Positions 8,938-17,858 of a stretch of 47,309 nucleotides of DNA are shown in pieces. Positions within the stretch are counted from its first letter, which is position 1; each line of letters starts with the position of its first letter. The DNA lies in assembly GCA_017456905.1 (NCBI GenBank), contig JAFTIL010000097.1:1-47309 (forward strand), given 5' to 3'. A model generated the notes under the pieces. The model was not told the origin of the DNA, made no database searches, and saw only the letters and a list, made by a program, of their open reading frames with translations. Source of the stretch: Clostridia bacterium. GTDB lineage: Bacteria > Bacillota > Clostridia > Oscillospirales > CAG-272. The translations under genes and the position numbers were made by a program.

Positions 8938-10161
8938 ATGAAAATTTATGAAGAACTGGTCGCTCGCGGTCTCATCGCCCAGGTGACGAACGAAGAAGAA
9001 ATAAAGAGCATGATTAACGAAGGCAAAGCCACCTTCTACATCGGCTTTGACCCCACCGCTGATTCCCTGCACGTGGGTCACTTCATGGCTCTTTGCCTCA
9101 TGAAACGTCTGCAAATGGCAGGCAACAAGCCTGTGGTGCTGATCGGCGGCGGTACCGCCATGATCGGCGACCCCTCGGGGCGTACCGACATGAGATCCAT
9201 GATGACCCGCGAGACCATCCAGCACAACTGCGACTGCTTCAAGAAGCAGATGGAAAGATTCATTGAGTTTGGAGAGGACAAGGCCATCATGGTCAACAAC
9301 GCCGACTGGCTACTGGATCTGAACTACGTGGAGGTACTCCGCGAGGTAGGCGCTTGCTTCTCTGTCAACAACATGCTCCGCGCCGAGTGCTACAAGCAGC
9401 GCATGGAGAAGGGTCTGTCCTTCCTTGAGTTCAACTACATGATCATGCAGTCCTACGACTTCTACTACCTCTACCAGAAGTACGGCTGCAATATGCAGTT
9501 CGGCGGTAACGATCAGTGGTCCAACATGCTGGGCGGTACCGAGCTGATCCGCCGTAAGTTGGGCAAGGACGCTCATGCCATGACCATTACCCTGCTTCTC
9601 AACTCCGAGGGCAAGAAGATGGGCAAGACCGCGTCCGGTGCCGTATGGCTGGATCCCAACAAGACCGCACCCTACGATTTCTACCAGTACTGGCGGAACG
9701 TGGAGGATGCCGACGTACTGAAGTGCATCCGTATGCTGACCTTCCTCCCCATCGAAGAGATCAACGCCATGGACAGTTGGGAGGGCTCTCAGCTCAACAC
9801 CGCTAAGGATATTCTCGCATACGAGCTGACCAAGCTGGTACACGGCGAGGAAGAGGCTGAGAAGGCTCGCTCTGCCGCTAAGGCTCTGTTCGGCGGCGGC
9901 GAGGGTGCCGAAGTGCCTACCCTGACCCTGGTTTCCGAGGATTTCTACATGGACGGTCGCTGTGACGTACCCACCATGCTGGTCAGAGCAGGCTTTGCCA
10001 AGTCCAAATCCGAGGCTCGTCAGGCCATCCAGCAGGGCGGCGTAACTCTAGACGGCGAGAAGATCACCGATCCCCGCACCACCTTTGCGCCCGCTGATCT
10101 GGGTGAGGGCAAGATGCTCCGCAAGGGTAAGAAAAACTTCATCAAGGTCATCGCAGGTTGA
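8938..10161 (+). CDS. tyrS: Tyrosyl-tRNA synthetase
   Basis: The enzyme charges tRNA-Tyr with tyrosine in the cytoplasm. It has 407 residues from ATG 8938, chosen because GGAG (8928-8931) sits 6 nt before it; ATG 8926 overlaps that site. The class I catalytic core carries the HIGH-type motif HVGH (residues 45-48) and a KMSKS-type motif KMGKT (227-231). Tyrosine-site signatures YDFYYLYQKYGCNMQFGGND and GGGTAMIGDPSGRTD are present. A C-terminal S4 RNA-binding domain (about 345-400, LVRAGFAKSKSEARQAI) completes a bacterial-type enzyme of normal length. It is the first gene of a run of co-directional housekeeping genes; the DUF896 gene follows after 6 nt. Confidence 0.98.
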   Translation: MKIYEELVARGLIAQVTNEEEIKSMINEGKATFYIGFDPTADSLHVGHFMALCLMKRLQMAGNKPVVLIGGGTAMIGDPSGRTDMRSMMTRETIQHNCDCFKKQMERFIEFGEDKAIMVNNADWLLDLNYVEVLREVGACFSVNNMLRAECYKQRMEKGLSFLEFNYMIMQSYDFYYLYQKYGCNMQFGGNDQWSNMLGGTELIRRKLGKDAHAMTITLLLNSEGKKMGKTASGAVWLDPNKTAPYDFYQYWRNVEDADVLKCIRMLTFLPIEEINAMDSWEGSQLNTAKDILAYELTKLVHGEEEAEKARSAAKALFGGGEGAEVPTLTLVSEDFYMDGRCDVPTMLVRAGFAKSKSEARQAIQQGGVTLDGEKITDPRTTFAPADLGEGKMLRKGKKNFIKVIAG

Positions 10162-10167
10162 CACATC

Positions 10168-10389
10168 ATGGAAAAAGCAAAACTGGATAAGATCAATGAA
10201 TATGCCCGCCGTGTCAAGGCGGGCGAGACCCTCACCGAGGATGAGCTGATCGAGCGGGCGGCGCTCCGTACCGAGTATCTGGCCGAGATCCGCGCCTCTA
10301 TGACAGGTATGCTGGACAACACGGTCATCGTCAATCCCGACGGCACGACGGAACGTGTGAAGGATCGCAAAAAGCCGGGCAGCAAATGA
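10168..10389 (+). CDS. DUF896 family protein
   Basis: This is a 73-residue protein of the small DUF896 (YnzC-like) family. It has the conserved helical hairpin: a KLDKINEYARRVKAG start, a TEDELIERAALRTEYLAEIRASM helix, then a VIVNPDGT segment. Its length equals the family norm. B. subtilis YnzC is a three-helix-bundle-type protein of unclear role; no function is assigned here. It starts 6 nt after the tyrS stop and probably depends on tyrS translation, as no strong ribosome site is visible. Confidence 0.9.
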   Translation: MEKAKLDKINEYARRVKAGETLTEDELIERAALRTEYLAEIRASMTGMLDNTVIVNPDGTTERVKDRKKPGSK

Positions 10390-10406
10390 TTAAAGGGGTT
10401 TAAGTT

Positions 10407-10856
10407 ATGATGAATTTCCCCATGTCTATTGTCACCCACAGTCCCGAGGAAACACGGGCTGTAGGACGGATGCTGGCAGAGGCCTTAGAAGCTGACAAGT
10501 CCCTTCCCTCTTTCGTAGCCATGTTTGGTGACTTGGGTGTGGGCAAGACGGCCTTTGTGTCGGGCTTTGCCGAGGTGTTAGCCCCCGGCAAGCAGATCAA
10601 GTCCCCCACCTTCGCCCTGGTACATGAGTACCGTTTGCGCGACAAACGCCCCCTCTTTCACTTTGATATGTATCGCATCGAGTCGGATGACGAGCTGTAC
10701 GCCATGGGCTACGACGAGTATCTGGACAGCGGCATTTGCATTGCCGAGTGGTGCGAGAATATTATGGAGTCCCTTCCCCGCAAGCGCATTGAGGTGACCA
10801 TCTCCAAGACGGACGAGGGTGTGGACGTGCGCCACATTGAAATTTTGAAAAAATAA
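10407..10856 (+). CDS. tsaE: tRNA threonylcarbamoyladenosine biosynthesis ATPase TsaE
   Basis: TsaE is the P-loop ATPase that helps the TsaB-TsaD complex make the t6A modification at position 37 of ANN-decoding tRNAs. The 149-residue length is typical. Walker A GDLGVGKT is at residues 41-48, and the family signature SPTFALVHEY and HFDMYRI follow at about 71-92. AAAGGGG lies 9 nt upstream of the first ATG; an adjacent ATG at 10410 is an equal alternative. The next gene, tsaB, starts 10 nt downstream, a common pairing. Confidence 0.96.
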   Translation: MMNFPMSIVTHSPEETRAVGRMLAEALEADKSLPSFVAMFGDLGVGKTAFVSGFAEVLAPGKQIKSPTFALVHEYRLRDKRPLFHFDMYRIESDDELYAMGYDEYLDSGICIAEWCENIMESLPRKRIEVTISKTDEGVDVRHIEILKK

Positions 10857-10866
10857 GGAGGCAGGT

Positions 10867-11610
10867 ATGCTGATTCTGGCTTTGGACTCGACGGCTTTGG
10901 TTGGCTCTGTGGCCTTATGCGACAACGAGCATTTACTGGCTGAATGCACCCTGAACACGGGCAACACCCACTCCGAGACCTTGCTCCCCACCGTGGAGTT
11001 CGTGTTGAAGGCTTGCGGTATAACCGTGAATGACATCGACTTGTTTGCCTGCACCGTGGGTCCCGGCTCCTTTACGGGAGTACGCATCGGGGCGGCCACG
11101 ATCAAGGGCATCGCCTTTGGTAAGGGCAAGCCTTGTGTGGGGGTATCCACTCTGGAGGCCTTGGCCACCAACGCGCGGGCTTTTGAGGGCATCATCTGTC
11201 CCTGCATGAACGCCCGCCGCGAGCAGGTATACAACGCTTTGTTTGCGTGCAAGGAAGGCAAGCTGACCCGTCTGTGCGAGGACAGGGCTTTGGCCATTGA
11301 AGAGCTTTTGGGTGAATTGGAGGCATATGCTTCCAACAACAAGATATATTTAGTGGGCGACGGCGCTGAGCTGGTCATAGATTTTGACGAGAGCGGGGAG
11401 CAGTTCCCTGTTTTAGATAATCAACTGATCCTCTTGGAGGAGCGTATTCGCAACCAGAGCGGATACTCCGTGGCGCAGGTGGCATTGGCCATGTACCGAA
11501 ACGGTATTTCCTGTACCGACGCAGAATTGGCACCCGTATATCTCCGTCCCTCGCAGGCCGAGCGGGTACGGTTGGAAAATGAGAAAAAAGCCAACGGAGC
11601 GAATGGCTGA
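10867..11610 (+). CDS. tsaB: tRNA threonylcarbamoyladenosine biosynthesis protein TsaB
   Basis: TsaB is the non-catalytic ASKHA-fold scaffold partner of TsaD and TsaE in t6A synthesis. The 247-residue sequence opens with ILALDSTALVGSVAL and holds the signature GPGSFTGVRIGAATIKGIAF (about residues 60-79) and VGVSTLEALA. AAGGAGG precedes the ATG. TsaD (the catalytic subunit) is not in the window. The C-terminal ~40 residues (YLRPSQAERVRLENEK) match the usual end of Firmicutes TsaB; no RimI acetyltransferase gene follows, unlike in many relatives. Confidence 0.96.
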   Translation: MLILALDSTALVGSVALCDNEHLLAECTLNTGNTHSETLLPTVEFVLKACGITVNDIDLFACTVGPGSFTGVRIGAATIKGIAFGKGKPCVGVSTLEALATNARAFEGIICPCMNARREQVYNALFACKEGKLTRLCEDRALAIEELLGELEAYASNNKIYLVGDGAELVIDFDESGEQFPVLDNQLILLEERIRNQSGYSVAQVALAMYRNGISCTDAELAPVYLRPSQAERVRLENEKKANGANG

Positions 11611-11652
11611 CCCGCGGCTTGACAAATATTGATAAGAAAAGGAATGGCTGAC

Positions 11653-12096
11653 ATGGAAAACAAGAGAATTGTGATTGGCTGTGACCACGCAGGTTTTGTT
11701 TTGAAGCAGAAGGTGGTTGAACACCTGAAGTCCCGCGGCATTGATGTCGTCGACGTAGGTACGCACACCACTGAGTCCTGCAACTACGTGGATTTCGCTC
11801 ACGCTGTCTGCGAGGCCGTGACAAGCGGCACGGCAGATCTGGGCATTCTCGTCTGCGGTACGGGCATCGGTATGTCCATGGCCGCCAACAAGCACGCAGG
11901 TATTCGTGCCGCCGTTTGCGAGAACACCTTCTCTGCCCGCATGACCCGTATGCACAATGATGCCAACGTTCTGTGCATGGGTGAGCGTGTTATCGGCTAC
12001 GGTCTTGCCTGCGATATCGTTGACCTTTTCGTGGACACAGAGTTCCTCGGCGGCCGTCATCAGGTGCGTGTGGATGCTCTGAACGCGCTGGATTGA
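11653..12096 (+). CDS. rpiB: Ribose-5-phosphate isomerase B
   Basis: RpiB interconverts ribose 5-phosphate and ribulose 5-phosphate in the pentose phosphate pathway. The start at ATG 11653 gives 147 residues, the family norm, and puts AAAAGGA 9 nt upstream; ATG 11644 is nearly on top of that site. The phosphate-binding GCDHAG (residues 9-14) and active-site Cys68 within LVCGTGIGMS are present, as is the ARMTRMHNDANVL segment. The operon also contains rpe, so both pentose 5-phosphate isomerising steps are encoded here. Confidence 0.95.
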   Translation: MENKRIVIGCDHAGFVLKQKVVEHLKSRGIDVVDVGTHTTESCNYVDFAHAVCEAVTSGTADLGILVCGTGIGMSMAANKHAGIRAAVCENTFSARMTRMHNDANVLCMGERVIGYGLACDIVDLFVDTEFLGGRHQVRVDALNALD

Positions 12097-12154
12097 GGAG
12101 TACGCAAGGGACGTTGCCCCTCAAAATAAACCATAAACAACAAAGGAGTCCGCC

Positions 12155-12982
12155 ATGAGCGATCATACCAAGAAAAAGAATGACACGCCCCAAAAAATCG
12201 CGGGTATACTTCGCGCCATTGCGGGCAAACCTCACCCCAAGAATTTTACCTCTGTGGTGATCTGTGCCGCAGGTAGCTCCACCCGTATGGGTGAGGGCAA
12301 CTCTAAGCAGTTCATCGAGCTGGACGGTCTTCCCGTGGTGGTACGCACCCTACAGGCTTATGAGGCTGTGGACTGTGTTCACGAGATCATCGTGGTAGCC
12401 AAGGAAGACGAAATTCCTTTGTATGACAACATGAAGGACGTCTACGGCATCACTAAGCTGACAAAGGTGATAAAGGGCGGCAAAACGCGTCAAGAGTCTG
12501 CGCGATTTGGCTCCGACGAGGTTGACAAGCGGTGTAAGTATATCGCCGTAGCAGATGCCGCACGGTGTCTCATCACCCCTGAGGAGATCAGCCGCGTGAT
12601 CCACGCCGCATACCAGTGGGGGGCCGCTTCGGCAGGTGTCAAAGCCTACGACACCGTCAAGGTGGCCGATAAGTCCGCTTTCATTGACTATACTCCCGAA
12701 CGCAATCTCGTTTGGTTGGCGCAGACACCTCAGGTTTTTCAGATCGATCTCTACCGTGCCGCCGCTTACGTTTGCCGGGACGAGAAGTTTCAGGCCACCG
12801 ACGACAACCAGATGGCCGAGCACATCCGTGTCCCTGTGAAGATGGTGGCTTGCAGTCGAGAAAATATCAAGATCACAGAGCCTTCTGATCTGATCTTCGC
12901 CAAGGCCGTACTCACCGCCCGTAAAGAGGCCGCCGAGGAAGCCACCAAAAAGGCCGCCAGAGTCTGGGAGGACAAGGCATGA
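12155..12982 (+). CDS. ispD: 2-C-methyl-D-erythritol 4-phosphate cytidylyltransferase
   Basis: IspD transfers CMP from CTP to MEP in the non-mevalonate isoprenoid pathway. The nucleotide-binding signature AAGSSTRMG (residues 38-46) with KQF just after it is clear, and [12 protein letters not shown] and AQTPQVF mark the rest of the fold. The protein (275 residues) is longer than usual (about 230), owing to a basic ~30-residue N-terminal extension and an Ala/Lys-rich C-terminal tail. AAAGGAG lies 6 nt before the ATG, supporting the extended start. It overlaps ispF by ATGA at 12979-12982. Confidence 0.96.
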   Translation: MSDHTKKKNDTPQKIAGILRAIAGKPHPKNFTSVVICAAGSSTRMGEGNSKQFIELDGLPVVVRTLQAYEAVDCVHEIIVVAKEDEIPLYDNMKDVYGITKLTKVIKGGKTRQESARFGSDEVDKRCKYIAVADAARCLITPEEISRVIHAAYQWGAASAGVKAYDTVKVADKSAFIDYTPERNLVWLAQTPQVFQIDLYRAAAYVCRDEKFQATDDNQMAEHIRVPVKMVACSRENIKITEPSDLIFAKAVLTARKEAAEEATKKAARVWEDKA

Positions 12983-13446
12983 GGATCGGACACGGTTACG
13001 ACGTTCACCGCCTTGTAGAAGGCAGAAAATTGATTCTCGGCGGTGTGGATATTCCTTATGAGAGAGGTCTGTTGGGACATTCCGATGCTGACGTGTTGGT
13101 TCACGCCGTAATGGATGCCTTGCTGGGTGCCATGGGAGCGCCAGACATCGGTCAGCTTTTTCCCGACAAGGATCCTGCTTACAAGGGCGCTGACAGCATG
13201 GTTTTGCTTTCCCGCGTGGCAGAGCTTATGAAAGAAAAGGATTATACCTTGGGCAATCTGGATGCTACCATCTTGGCCCAGGCCCCTAAGCTTTCACCGC
13301 ATATCCCCGCCATGAAGGAAAACATCGCCCGCGTATTAGGTGTTTCTGTGGAGCAGGTCAACGTCAAGGCCACCACCGAAGAACATTTGGGATTTACAGG
13401 CAGCGGAGAAGGTATGGCGGCACACGCAGTTTGCCTGCTGGTATGA
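12979..13446 (+). CDS. ispF: 2-C-methyl-D-erythritol 2,4-cyclodiphosphate synthase
   Basis: IspF cyclises CDP-ME 2-phosphate to MEcPP with release of CMP. The 155-residue trimeric enzyme has the metal-site Asp8 and His10 in GYDVHRL, His in [10 protein letters not shown] (about 34-43) and the [12 protein letters not shown] loop. The terminal [20 protein letters not shown] holds the nucleotide-contact region. The start overlaps the ispD stop (ATGA), so translation is coupled; the intermediate enzyme IspE is not encoded here. Confidence 0.97.
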   Translation: MRIGHGYDVHRLVEGRKLILGGVDIPYERGLLGHSDADVLVHAVMDALLGAMGAPDIGQLFPDKDPAYKGADSMVLLSRVAELMKEKDYTLGNLDATILAQAPKLSPHIPAMKENIARVLGVSVEQVNVKATTEEHLGFTGSGEGMAAHAVCLLV

Positions 13447-13627
13447 TCCAAGGGGGCATCTCCTAAAAAGACACCCCCACACAGTACCCACCGCACACGC
13501 CCATTCCCACTTCCCTGTCCTTGATTTCTCCCCGTGTACGGGGTGGCACGAACAGCCACATTCTATTTTATGACATCATTCCCTGTTTGTTGACAGGATC
13601 CCCAATTTATGAAAGGACGGTACAGCC
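13447..13627. other. Intergenic region between ispF and rpe
   Basis: This 181-nt gap is the longest inside the tyrS-rpe gene run. It holds a 6-bp hairpin CCCCGT/ACGGGG (13530-13543). A TTGACA at 13590-13595 has no matching -10, so I cannot call a promoter. No small gene is convincing. Confidence 0.5.
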
Positions 13628-14299
13628 ATGTTTTATATTGCACCTTCCCTCTTGGCCGCTGATTTTTCTGATCTCAAGGGCGAGATCAAGCGTATGGAAG
13701 AAGCAGGCGCAAACTATCTGCACCTGGATGTGATGGACGGACATTTCGTTCCCAACATCAGCTTTGGTGCGGGCGTCATTTCCTCTATCCGTAAACATAC
13801 CCAGCTCATTTTCGACGTACATCTCATGATCAGCGATCCCCTCAAATACGTGGACAGCTTTATCAAGGCGGGGGCTGATATCATCACCTTTCATTATGAA
13901 TGCTCTGATCACCCCATGGATATCCTGAAAGAGATCAAAGCTAAGCACATTCCTTGCGGCATTGCCATCTCTCCCAGAACGCCTGCAGAAGCTGTGATCC
14001 CCTTCGTCGGGGTGGCTGACATGATCCTCGTCATGACGGTAGAGCCCGGCTTTGGCGGACAGTCCTTCATGCCCGAGTGTCTTGATAAGGTGCGCGTGCT
14101 TCGTCGTGAGGCGCTGGCTCGCGGCATCGACCAGCATATTGAGGTAGACGGCGGTATCGGCGGCGACAACGCAGCCCATTGCACCGAAGCGGGCGCTAAC
14201 ATTCTGGTGGCGGGATCTGCGCTTTTCAAAAGCAAGAAGCCCAAAACCATCATGCAACAGATGAGAATGGCGGCCAAGGAGCATCCTTTCCTGGGCTGA
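13628..14299 (+). CDS. rpe: Ribulose-phosphate 3-epimerase
   Basis: Rpe interconverts ribulose 5-phosphate and xylulose 5-phosphate through a metal-bound enediolate in a TIM barrel. The 223-residue length is normal. Metal-site residues are visible: His32 and Asp34 in LHLDVMDGHFVPN, His65 in DVHLMI, and the Asp of VDGGI near residue 175. The phosphate loop MTVEPGFGGQSF is intact. AAAGGA lies upstream of the ATG. It ends the long co-directional gene run and is followed by a strong terminator. Confidence 0.97.
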   Translation: MFYIAPSLLAADFSDLKGEIKRMEEAGANYLHLDVMDGHFVPNISFGAGVISSIRKHTQLIFDVHLMISDPLKYVDSFIKAGADIITFHYECSDHPMDILKEIKAKHIPCGIAISPRTPAEAVIPFVGVADMILVMTVEPGFGGQSFMPECLDKVRVLRREALARGIDQHIEVDGGIGGDNAAHCTEAGANILVAGSALFKSKKPKTIMQQMRMAAKEHPFLG

Positions 14300-14306
14300 T
14301 TAACGT

Positions 14307-14338
14307 AAAGGTCGGACTTTTGAGAGTCCGACCTTTTT
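14307..14338. terminator. Terminator between convergent rpe and ATPase genes
   Basis: A perfect 12-bp stem AAAGGTCGGACT/AGTCCGACCTTT with a 6-nt loop runs into a T-tract on the plus strand. It lies 7 nt after rpe and 6 nt before the end of the minus-strand ATPase gene, and can serve rpe; in the minus direction it has only a short T-run. Confidence 0.85.
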
Positions 14339-14343
14339 GCGTA

Positions 14344-17118
14344 TCAATAACCTTCCTTGTGACCTCTGAGCCGCCACCATAGCTTGCGGATAAGTTCGGC
14401 CGGGAACACGAGCAAAGACAGCCCGCAGGTCAGTCCCAATTCCCCAGGGGTCAAGGGCGCCGTTCTGAGTACGGCACCGCCCACGTAAACGAACAAGACC
14501 TGGATGACCAGCACAGCGGTCATCACAAGGCAGAAGGTCTTATTCTTAGCAAGTCCTGCGCCAAGGCGCAGACGATCGGTACGGCAACTGAAGCAGTTGA
14601 ACACCGAGGAGAAAATAAAGAGGGCGAAAAAGGCTGTGAGCAGATAGATCTGATCTTCCCCGGTGCGGAAGGATGTGGAGATGAAGGGCCATTTGAGAAA
14701 CAGCAGGCACAAAGCTACTGTAAAACCGCCGAGACAAAGGATCTGGTGCTTCATATAGCCGTTGAGGATGGGCTCATCCCGCCGTTTCGGGGGCTCCTCC
14801 ATATAGGATGCCAGCGGTGCTTCCCCCGCAAAGGCAAGGCCGCCCAGGGTATCCATGATCAGGTTGATCCATAGCATCTGCACCACCGTCACAGGCTCGT
14901 CGATGCCAATGAAGGGACAGATCATGGTCACGGCCATGGCACAGAAATTCATGGTGAGCTGGAGGGTAATAAACTTACGGATGGATTTGAAAATGGTACG
15001 CCCATATAGGACGGCGCGGGTGATAGAGGAAAGATTATTATCCATGATGATGATATCCCCCGCGTCCTTGGCGACTTGAGTCCCAGCCCCCATGGCAAAG
15101 CCCACGTCGGCTCGTTTTAAGGCGGGGGCATCGTTGATGCCGTCACCCGTCATACCTACCACCAGCTCAGCCTCCTGGGCAATACGCACCAGGCGGCTTT
15201 TATCCGTGGGCAAGGCTCTGGCAATGACTCCAATATGCGGAAGTTCGTTTTTGATCTCATCATCGCTCATGCGTGACAGCTCCGCGCTATCCAGAACGCG
15301 GTTCACTTTGCCGTCGATGATCCCACAAGACGAGGCAATGGCGCGGGCGGTGTCCTTGTTATCTCCCGTCATCATGACCACGTGGATACCCGCCCGTTTC
15401 AAGGTCTGCACCGAGCCGTAAGCCTCAGAGCGAAGCTTATCCTTAAGGATCACGAGGCATATGACCGTCAACGCACCCCAAAGACCTTGTTCTGCCTGGG
15501 CTGCTGAGGGAAGACGGCCCTCCCCATCGGTTGCCGTAGCCACCATGAGCACTCGTTCACCCGCGGAGGTCATATCCTTGATCTTCTCCACAAGCTCCCC
15601 CTGACTGACAACCATTCGTCTGCCTTCCTTATCATAAGAATGGGTCACGCAGGGCACCAGCCGTTCGGGTGCGCCCTTAACATACAATCGCTCTCCCTGC
15701 TCTGTTCTGACACGTACTGCCGAGAGCTTGCGGTTACTGTCAAAGGGGAGCTTCCACATGACCTCTGTATGTTTGGGCCGTGCTTCCTTTTGCACATAGG
15801 TGAGTAATGCTCTGTCGGTGGCGTTGCCGCCGATGGCGCCTCGGGTGGCGCTGTCCCCAATGAATCCCAAGGTAGCTGAGGAATTCAAATGTGCTGACAG
15901 GATCAGCGCCTCGGCGGCGGCAGGGGCTTTTTTCTTGAAATCGCTGATGGTTTCAAATACTTCCCCCGAAGCGAGAAGCACACGCCCTACGCTGAGCTTT
16001 CCTTCTGTCAGAGTACCCGTTTTATCAGTAAACAGGACATTCATGCTCCCTGCCGCCTCAATGCCCGCGGGCTTACGCACCAGCACCTTATCCTTGACCA
16101 TTTTTTTGATGTTGGAGGACAGCACCACGGCGATCATCATGGGAAGTCCCTCGGGGACGGCCACCACCAAGACGGTAAGCCCCAGGGTCAAAGCAGAAAA
16201 GAGCTGTGGCCAAAGATAACGCCAATTCGTCAGCTTGGAAAGCATGACGGCGGCATCAAAACCGCTGTCGAAGACAAAGGCGTTGATGAGATAAATGACA
16301 GCCACCATCCCCGCCGCCAGATATCCGAGGAAGCTGATCTGCTTGGCCAGATCCGACAAACGGCGCTTCAAGGGACTCTCTCTGGTATCCTCCTGCACCT
16401 CGGCTGAGATCTGCCCGAGGAAGGTCTTGTCTCCCACGGTTTTTACTTTCATTGTCCCCTGCCCTGACAGCACGGTGCAACCGCGAAAGAGGGCGGCGGG
16501 ATGATCGGGCGTGGGTGCATCCTTTAACAAAGCGGGATGCTTTTTGATCTCGCGGCTCTCCCCCGTCATGGCAGATTGATCCACCCGCAGGTTTCCAGAG
16601 ATCAGTTCTCCGTCGGCGGGGATCATTTCACCCGCTTCCAGAAGCACCACGTCGTTGACCACCACGTCCCCGTGGGGGATCTGACAGATCACCGACTCCC
16701 CCGTCTCCCCCATTCTTCTCATCACACGGCTTGATGTCTTGCTGCATTCCTCTGAAAGACGGGCGAAGGCACGCTCCGAGCCGTATTCGGACAGGGTGGA
16801 AATGAGGGTTGCCAGGAACACGGCCAGGGCGATGCCGATAGTCTCGGGCCAATCGGTCCCGCCTTGAAAGGCAAAGATCAAATTCAGTCCCAAGGCCACC
16901 AGCAAAATGCGGATGATGGGGTCTCCTAAATTGGAGAGGAACTGTTTCAAAAAGCTTTTCGGAGGCTTTACGGACAGGTGATTGGAGCCGTACTGTTTAC
17001 GGCTCTCTTCTACTTCGCGAAGGGAGAGTGGACATGGTGATGAGGACGATGTCGAATGCTCTGCAGACGTAGGTTGTGAGATGCGATGATAGGAGATAGA
17101 GCGAGGGGCGGTCTTCAT
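14344..17118 (-). CDS. Calcium-type cation-translocating P-type ATPase (P2 family)
   Basis: This 924-residue pump probably exports Ca2+ using ATP. The start at 17118 is chosen for AGAAAGGA 10 nt upstream; longer frames lack a ribosome site. A cation-ATPase N-terminal domain (PLSLREVEESRKQYGSN) is followed by an actuator domain with MTGES. The TM4 ion-site motif VPEGLPM is near residue 320. The phosphorylated Asp365 lies in DKTGTLTEG. The hinge motif TGDGINDAP is at 657-665, and a C-terminal membrane domain holds about six segments. A short C-terminal tail (KLWWRLRGHKEGY) lacks a calmodulin-like extension. PEGLP and the domain order fit the PMCA/SERCA-like group, so Ca2+ is likely but Mn2+ cannot be excluded. 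The N-terminal ~50 residues are Ser-rich and unlike the family. Confidence 0.93.
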   Translation of the reverse strand: MKTAPRSISYHRISQPTSAEHSTSSSSPCPLSLREVEESRKQYGSNHLSVKPPKSFLKQFLSNLGDPIIRILLVALGLNLIFAFQGGTDWPETIGIALAVFLATLISTLSEYGSERAFARLSEECSKTSSRVMRRMGETGESVICQIPHGDVVVNDVVLLEAGEMIPADGELISGNLRVDQSAMTGESREIKKHPALLKDAPTPDHPAALFRGCTVLSGQGTMKVKTVGDKTFLGQISAEVQEDTRESPLKRRLSDLAKQISFLGYLAAGMVAVIYLINAFVFDSGFDAAVMLSKLTNWRYLWPQLFSALTLGLTVLVVAVPEGLPMMIAVVLSSNIKKMVKDKVLVRKPAGIEAAGSMNVLFTDKTGTLTEGKLSVGRVLLASGEVFETISDFKKKAPAAAEALILSAHLNSSATLGFIGDSATRGAIGGNATDRALLTYVQKEARPKHTEVMWKLPFDSNRKLSAVRVRTEQGERLYVKGAPERLVPCVTHSYDKEGRRMVVSQGELVEKIKDMTSAGERVLMVATATDGEGRLPSAAQAEQGLWGALTVICLVILKDKLRSEAYGSVQTLKRAGIHVVMMTGDNKDTARAIASSCGIIDGKVNRVLDSAELSRMSDDEIKNELPHIGVIARALPTDKSRLVRIAQEAELVVGMTGDGINDAPALKRADVGFAMGAGTQVAKDAGDIIIMDNNLSSITRAVLYGRTIFKSIRKFITLQLTMNFCAMAVTMICPFIGIDEPVTVVQMLWINLIMDTLGGLAFAGEAPLASYMEEPPKRRDEPILNGYMKHQILCLGGFTVALCLLFLKWPFISTSFRTGEDQIYLLTAFFALFIFSSVFNCFSCRTDRLRLGAGLAKNKTFCLVMTAVLVIQVLFVYVGGAVLRTAPLTPGELGLTCGLSLLVFPAELIRKLWWRLRGHKEGY

Positions 17119-17204
17119 ACAGAGGGCATCCTTTCTTTTTAAGATATCTGCTCTACTATATGACGGGATGGGGATTTTCATGACCCCAAGGTTAGAGTCC
17201 TCCA

Positions 17205-17233
17205 TTGACTTTCTTGGGAAAATATGATACACT
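17205..17233 (+). promoter_or_regulatory. Putative promoter of the ECF sigma operon
   Basis: TTGACT (17205-17210) and TACACT (17228-17233) are 17 nt apart. This is a housekeeping-type match; I see no separate ECF-type promoter that would show autoregulation. Confidence 0.5.
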
Positions 17234-17315
17234 ATTTTTAAATCATTGGCCGATTTTCAAAATTATTTCGTGTATACCTATAGAAGGATCACATCTTTCA
17301 CGAAAGGAGAGGCTT

Positions 17316-17858
17316 ATGCAAGACCACGAAATCATATCTTTGTATTTTGACCGCAACGAGCAGGCTATCACAGAGTCTGACAAAAAATATGGGGCTTACT
17401 GCTTTTCTGTGTCTATGAATATACTGGCGTCCCGTCCCGATGCCGAAGAGTGCATCAACGACACTTGGATGCGCGCCTGGGGTGCCATGCCGCCGCACAG
17501 ACCCAACAATTTAAAAACCTTTCTTGGGAAGATCACCCGAAATCTTTCCATTGACCGTCTTCGCAAGCGCTCCCGCCGGGCGGAGCTGGAGTTGACGGTA
17601 CTGATGTCCGAGTTGGAAGAGGCGGTCACCCTGTCCGACGATACTGACGAAAACACCCTCACTTCTCTGTTCGACGATTTTTTGCGGGGGCTCCCTGCCC
17701 TTGACCGCCGTTTATTCGTAGGACGGTACTGGTATGGCTATCGAGTGGCCTTTTTGGCCGACAAAACGGGGATGACCCCTAACGCGGTGTCCCACCGCAT
17801 CCGTCGGGTACGAGAGGCTTTTCGGGCATATCTCGAGAAAAGGGGGTACACGGTATGA
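17316..17858 (+). CDS. ECF-type RNA polymerase sigma factor
   Basis: The protein has 180 residues from ATG 17316, which has AAAGGAGAGG 7 nt upstream. Sigma region 2 is seen in ILASRPDAEECINDTWMRAW and FLGKITRNLSIDRLRKRSRR (about residues 32-90). Region 4 with its helix-turn-helix follows in RRLFVGRYWYGYRVAFLADK and the TPNAVSHRIRRVREAFR segment (about 128-172). It lacks regions 1 and 3, as expected for ECF factors. The stop overlaps the next gene by ATGA, the usual arrangement with a cognate anti-sigma factor. The regulon is not apparent; glycan genes elsewhere in the window are possible targets (inference). Confidence 0.93.
   Translation: MQDHEIISLYFDRNEQAITESDKKYGAYCFSVSMNILASRPDAEECINDTWMRAWGAMPPHRPNNLKTFLGKITRNLSIDRLRKRSRRAELELTVLMSELEEAVTLSDDTDENTLTSLFDDFLRGLPALDRRLFVGRYWYGYRVAFLADKTGMTPNAVSHRIRRVREAFRAYLEKRGYTV

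Noticed and set aside
13590-13618. Promoter before rpe based on TTGACA
   Set aside because: No acceptable -10 at the right distance.
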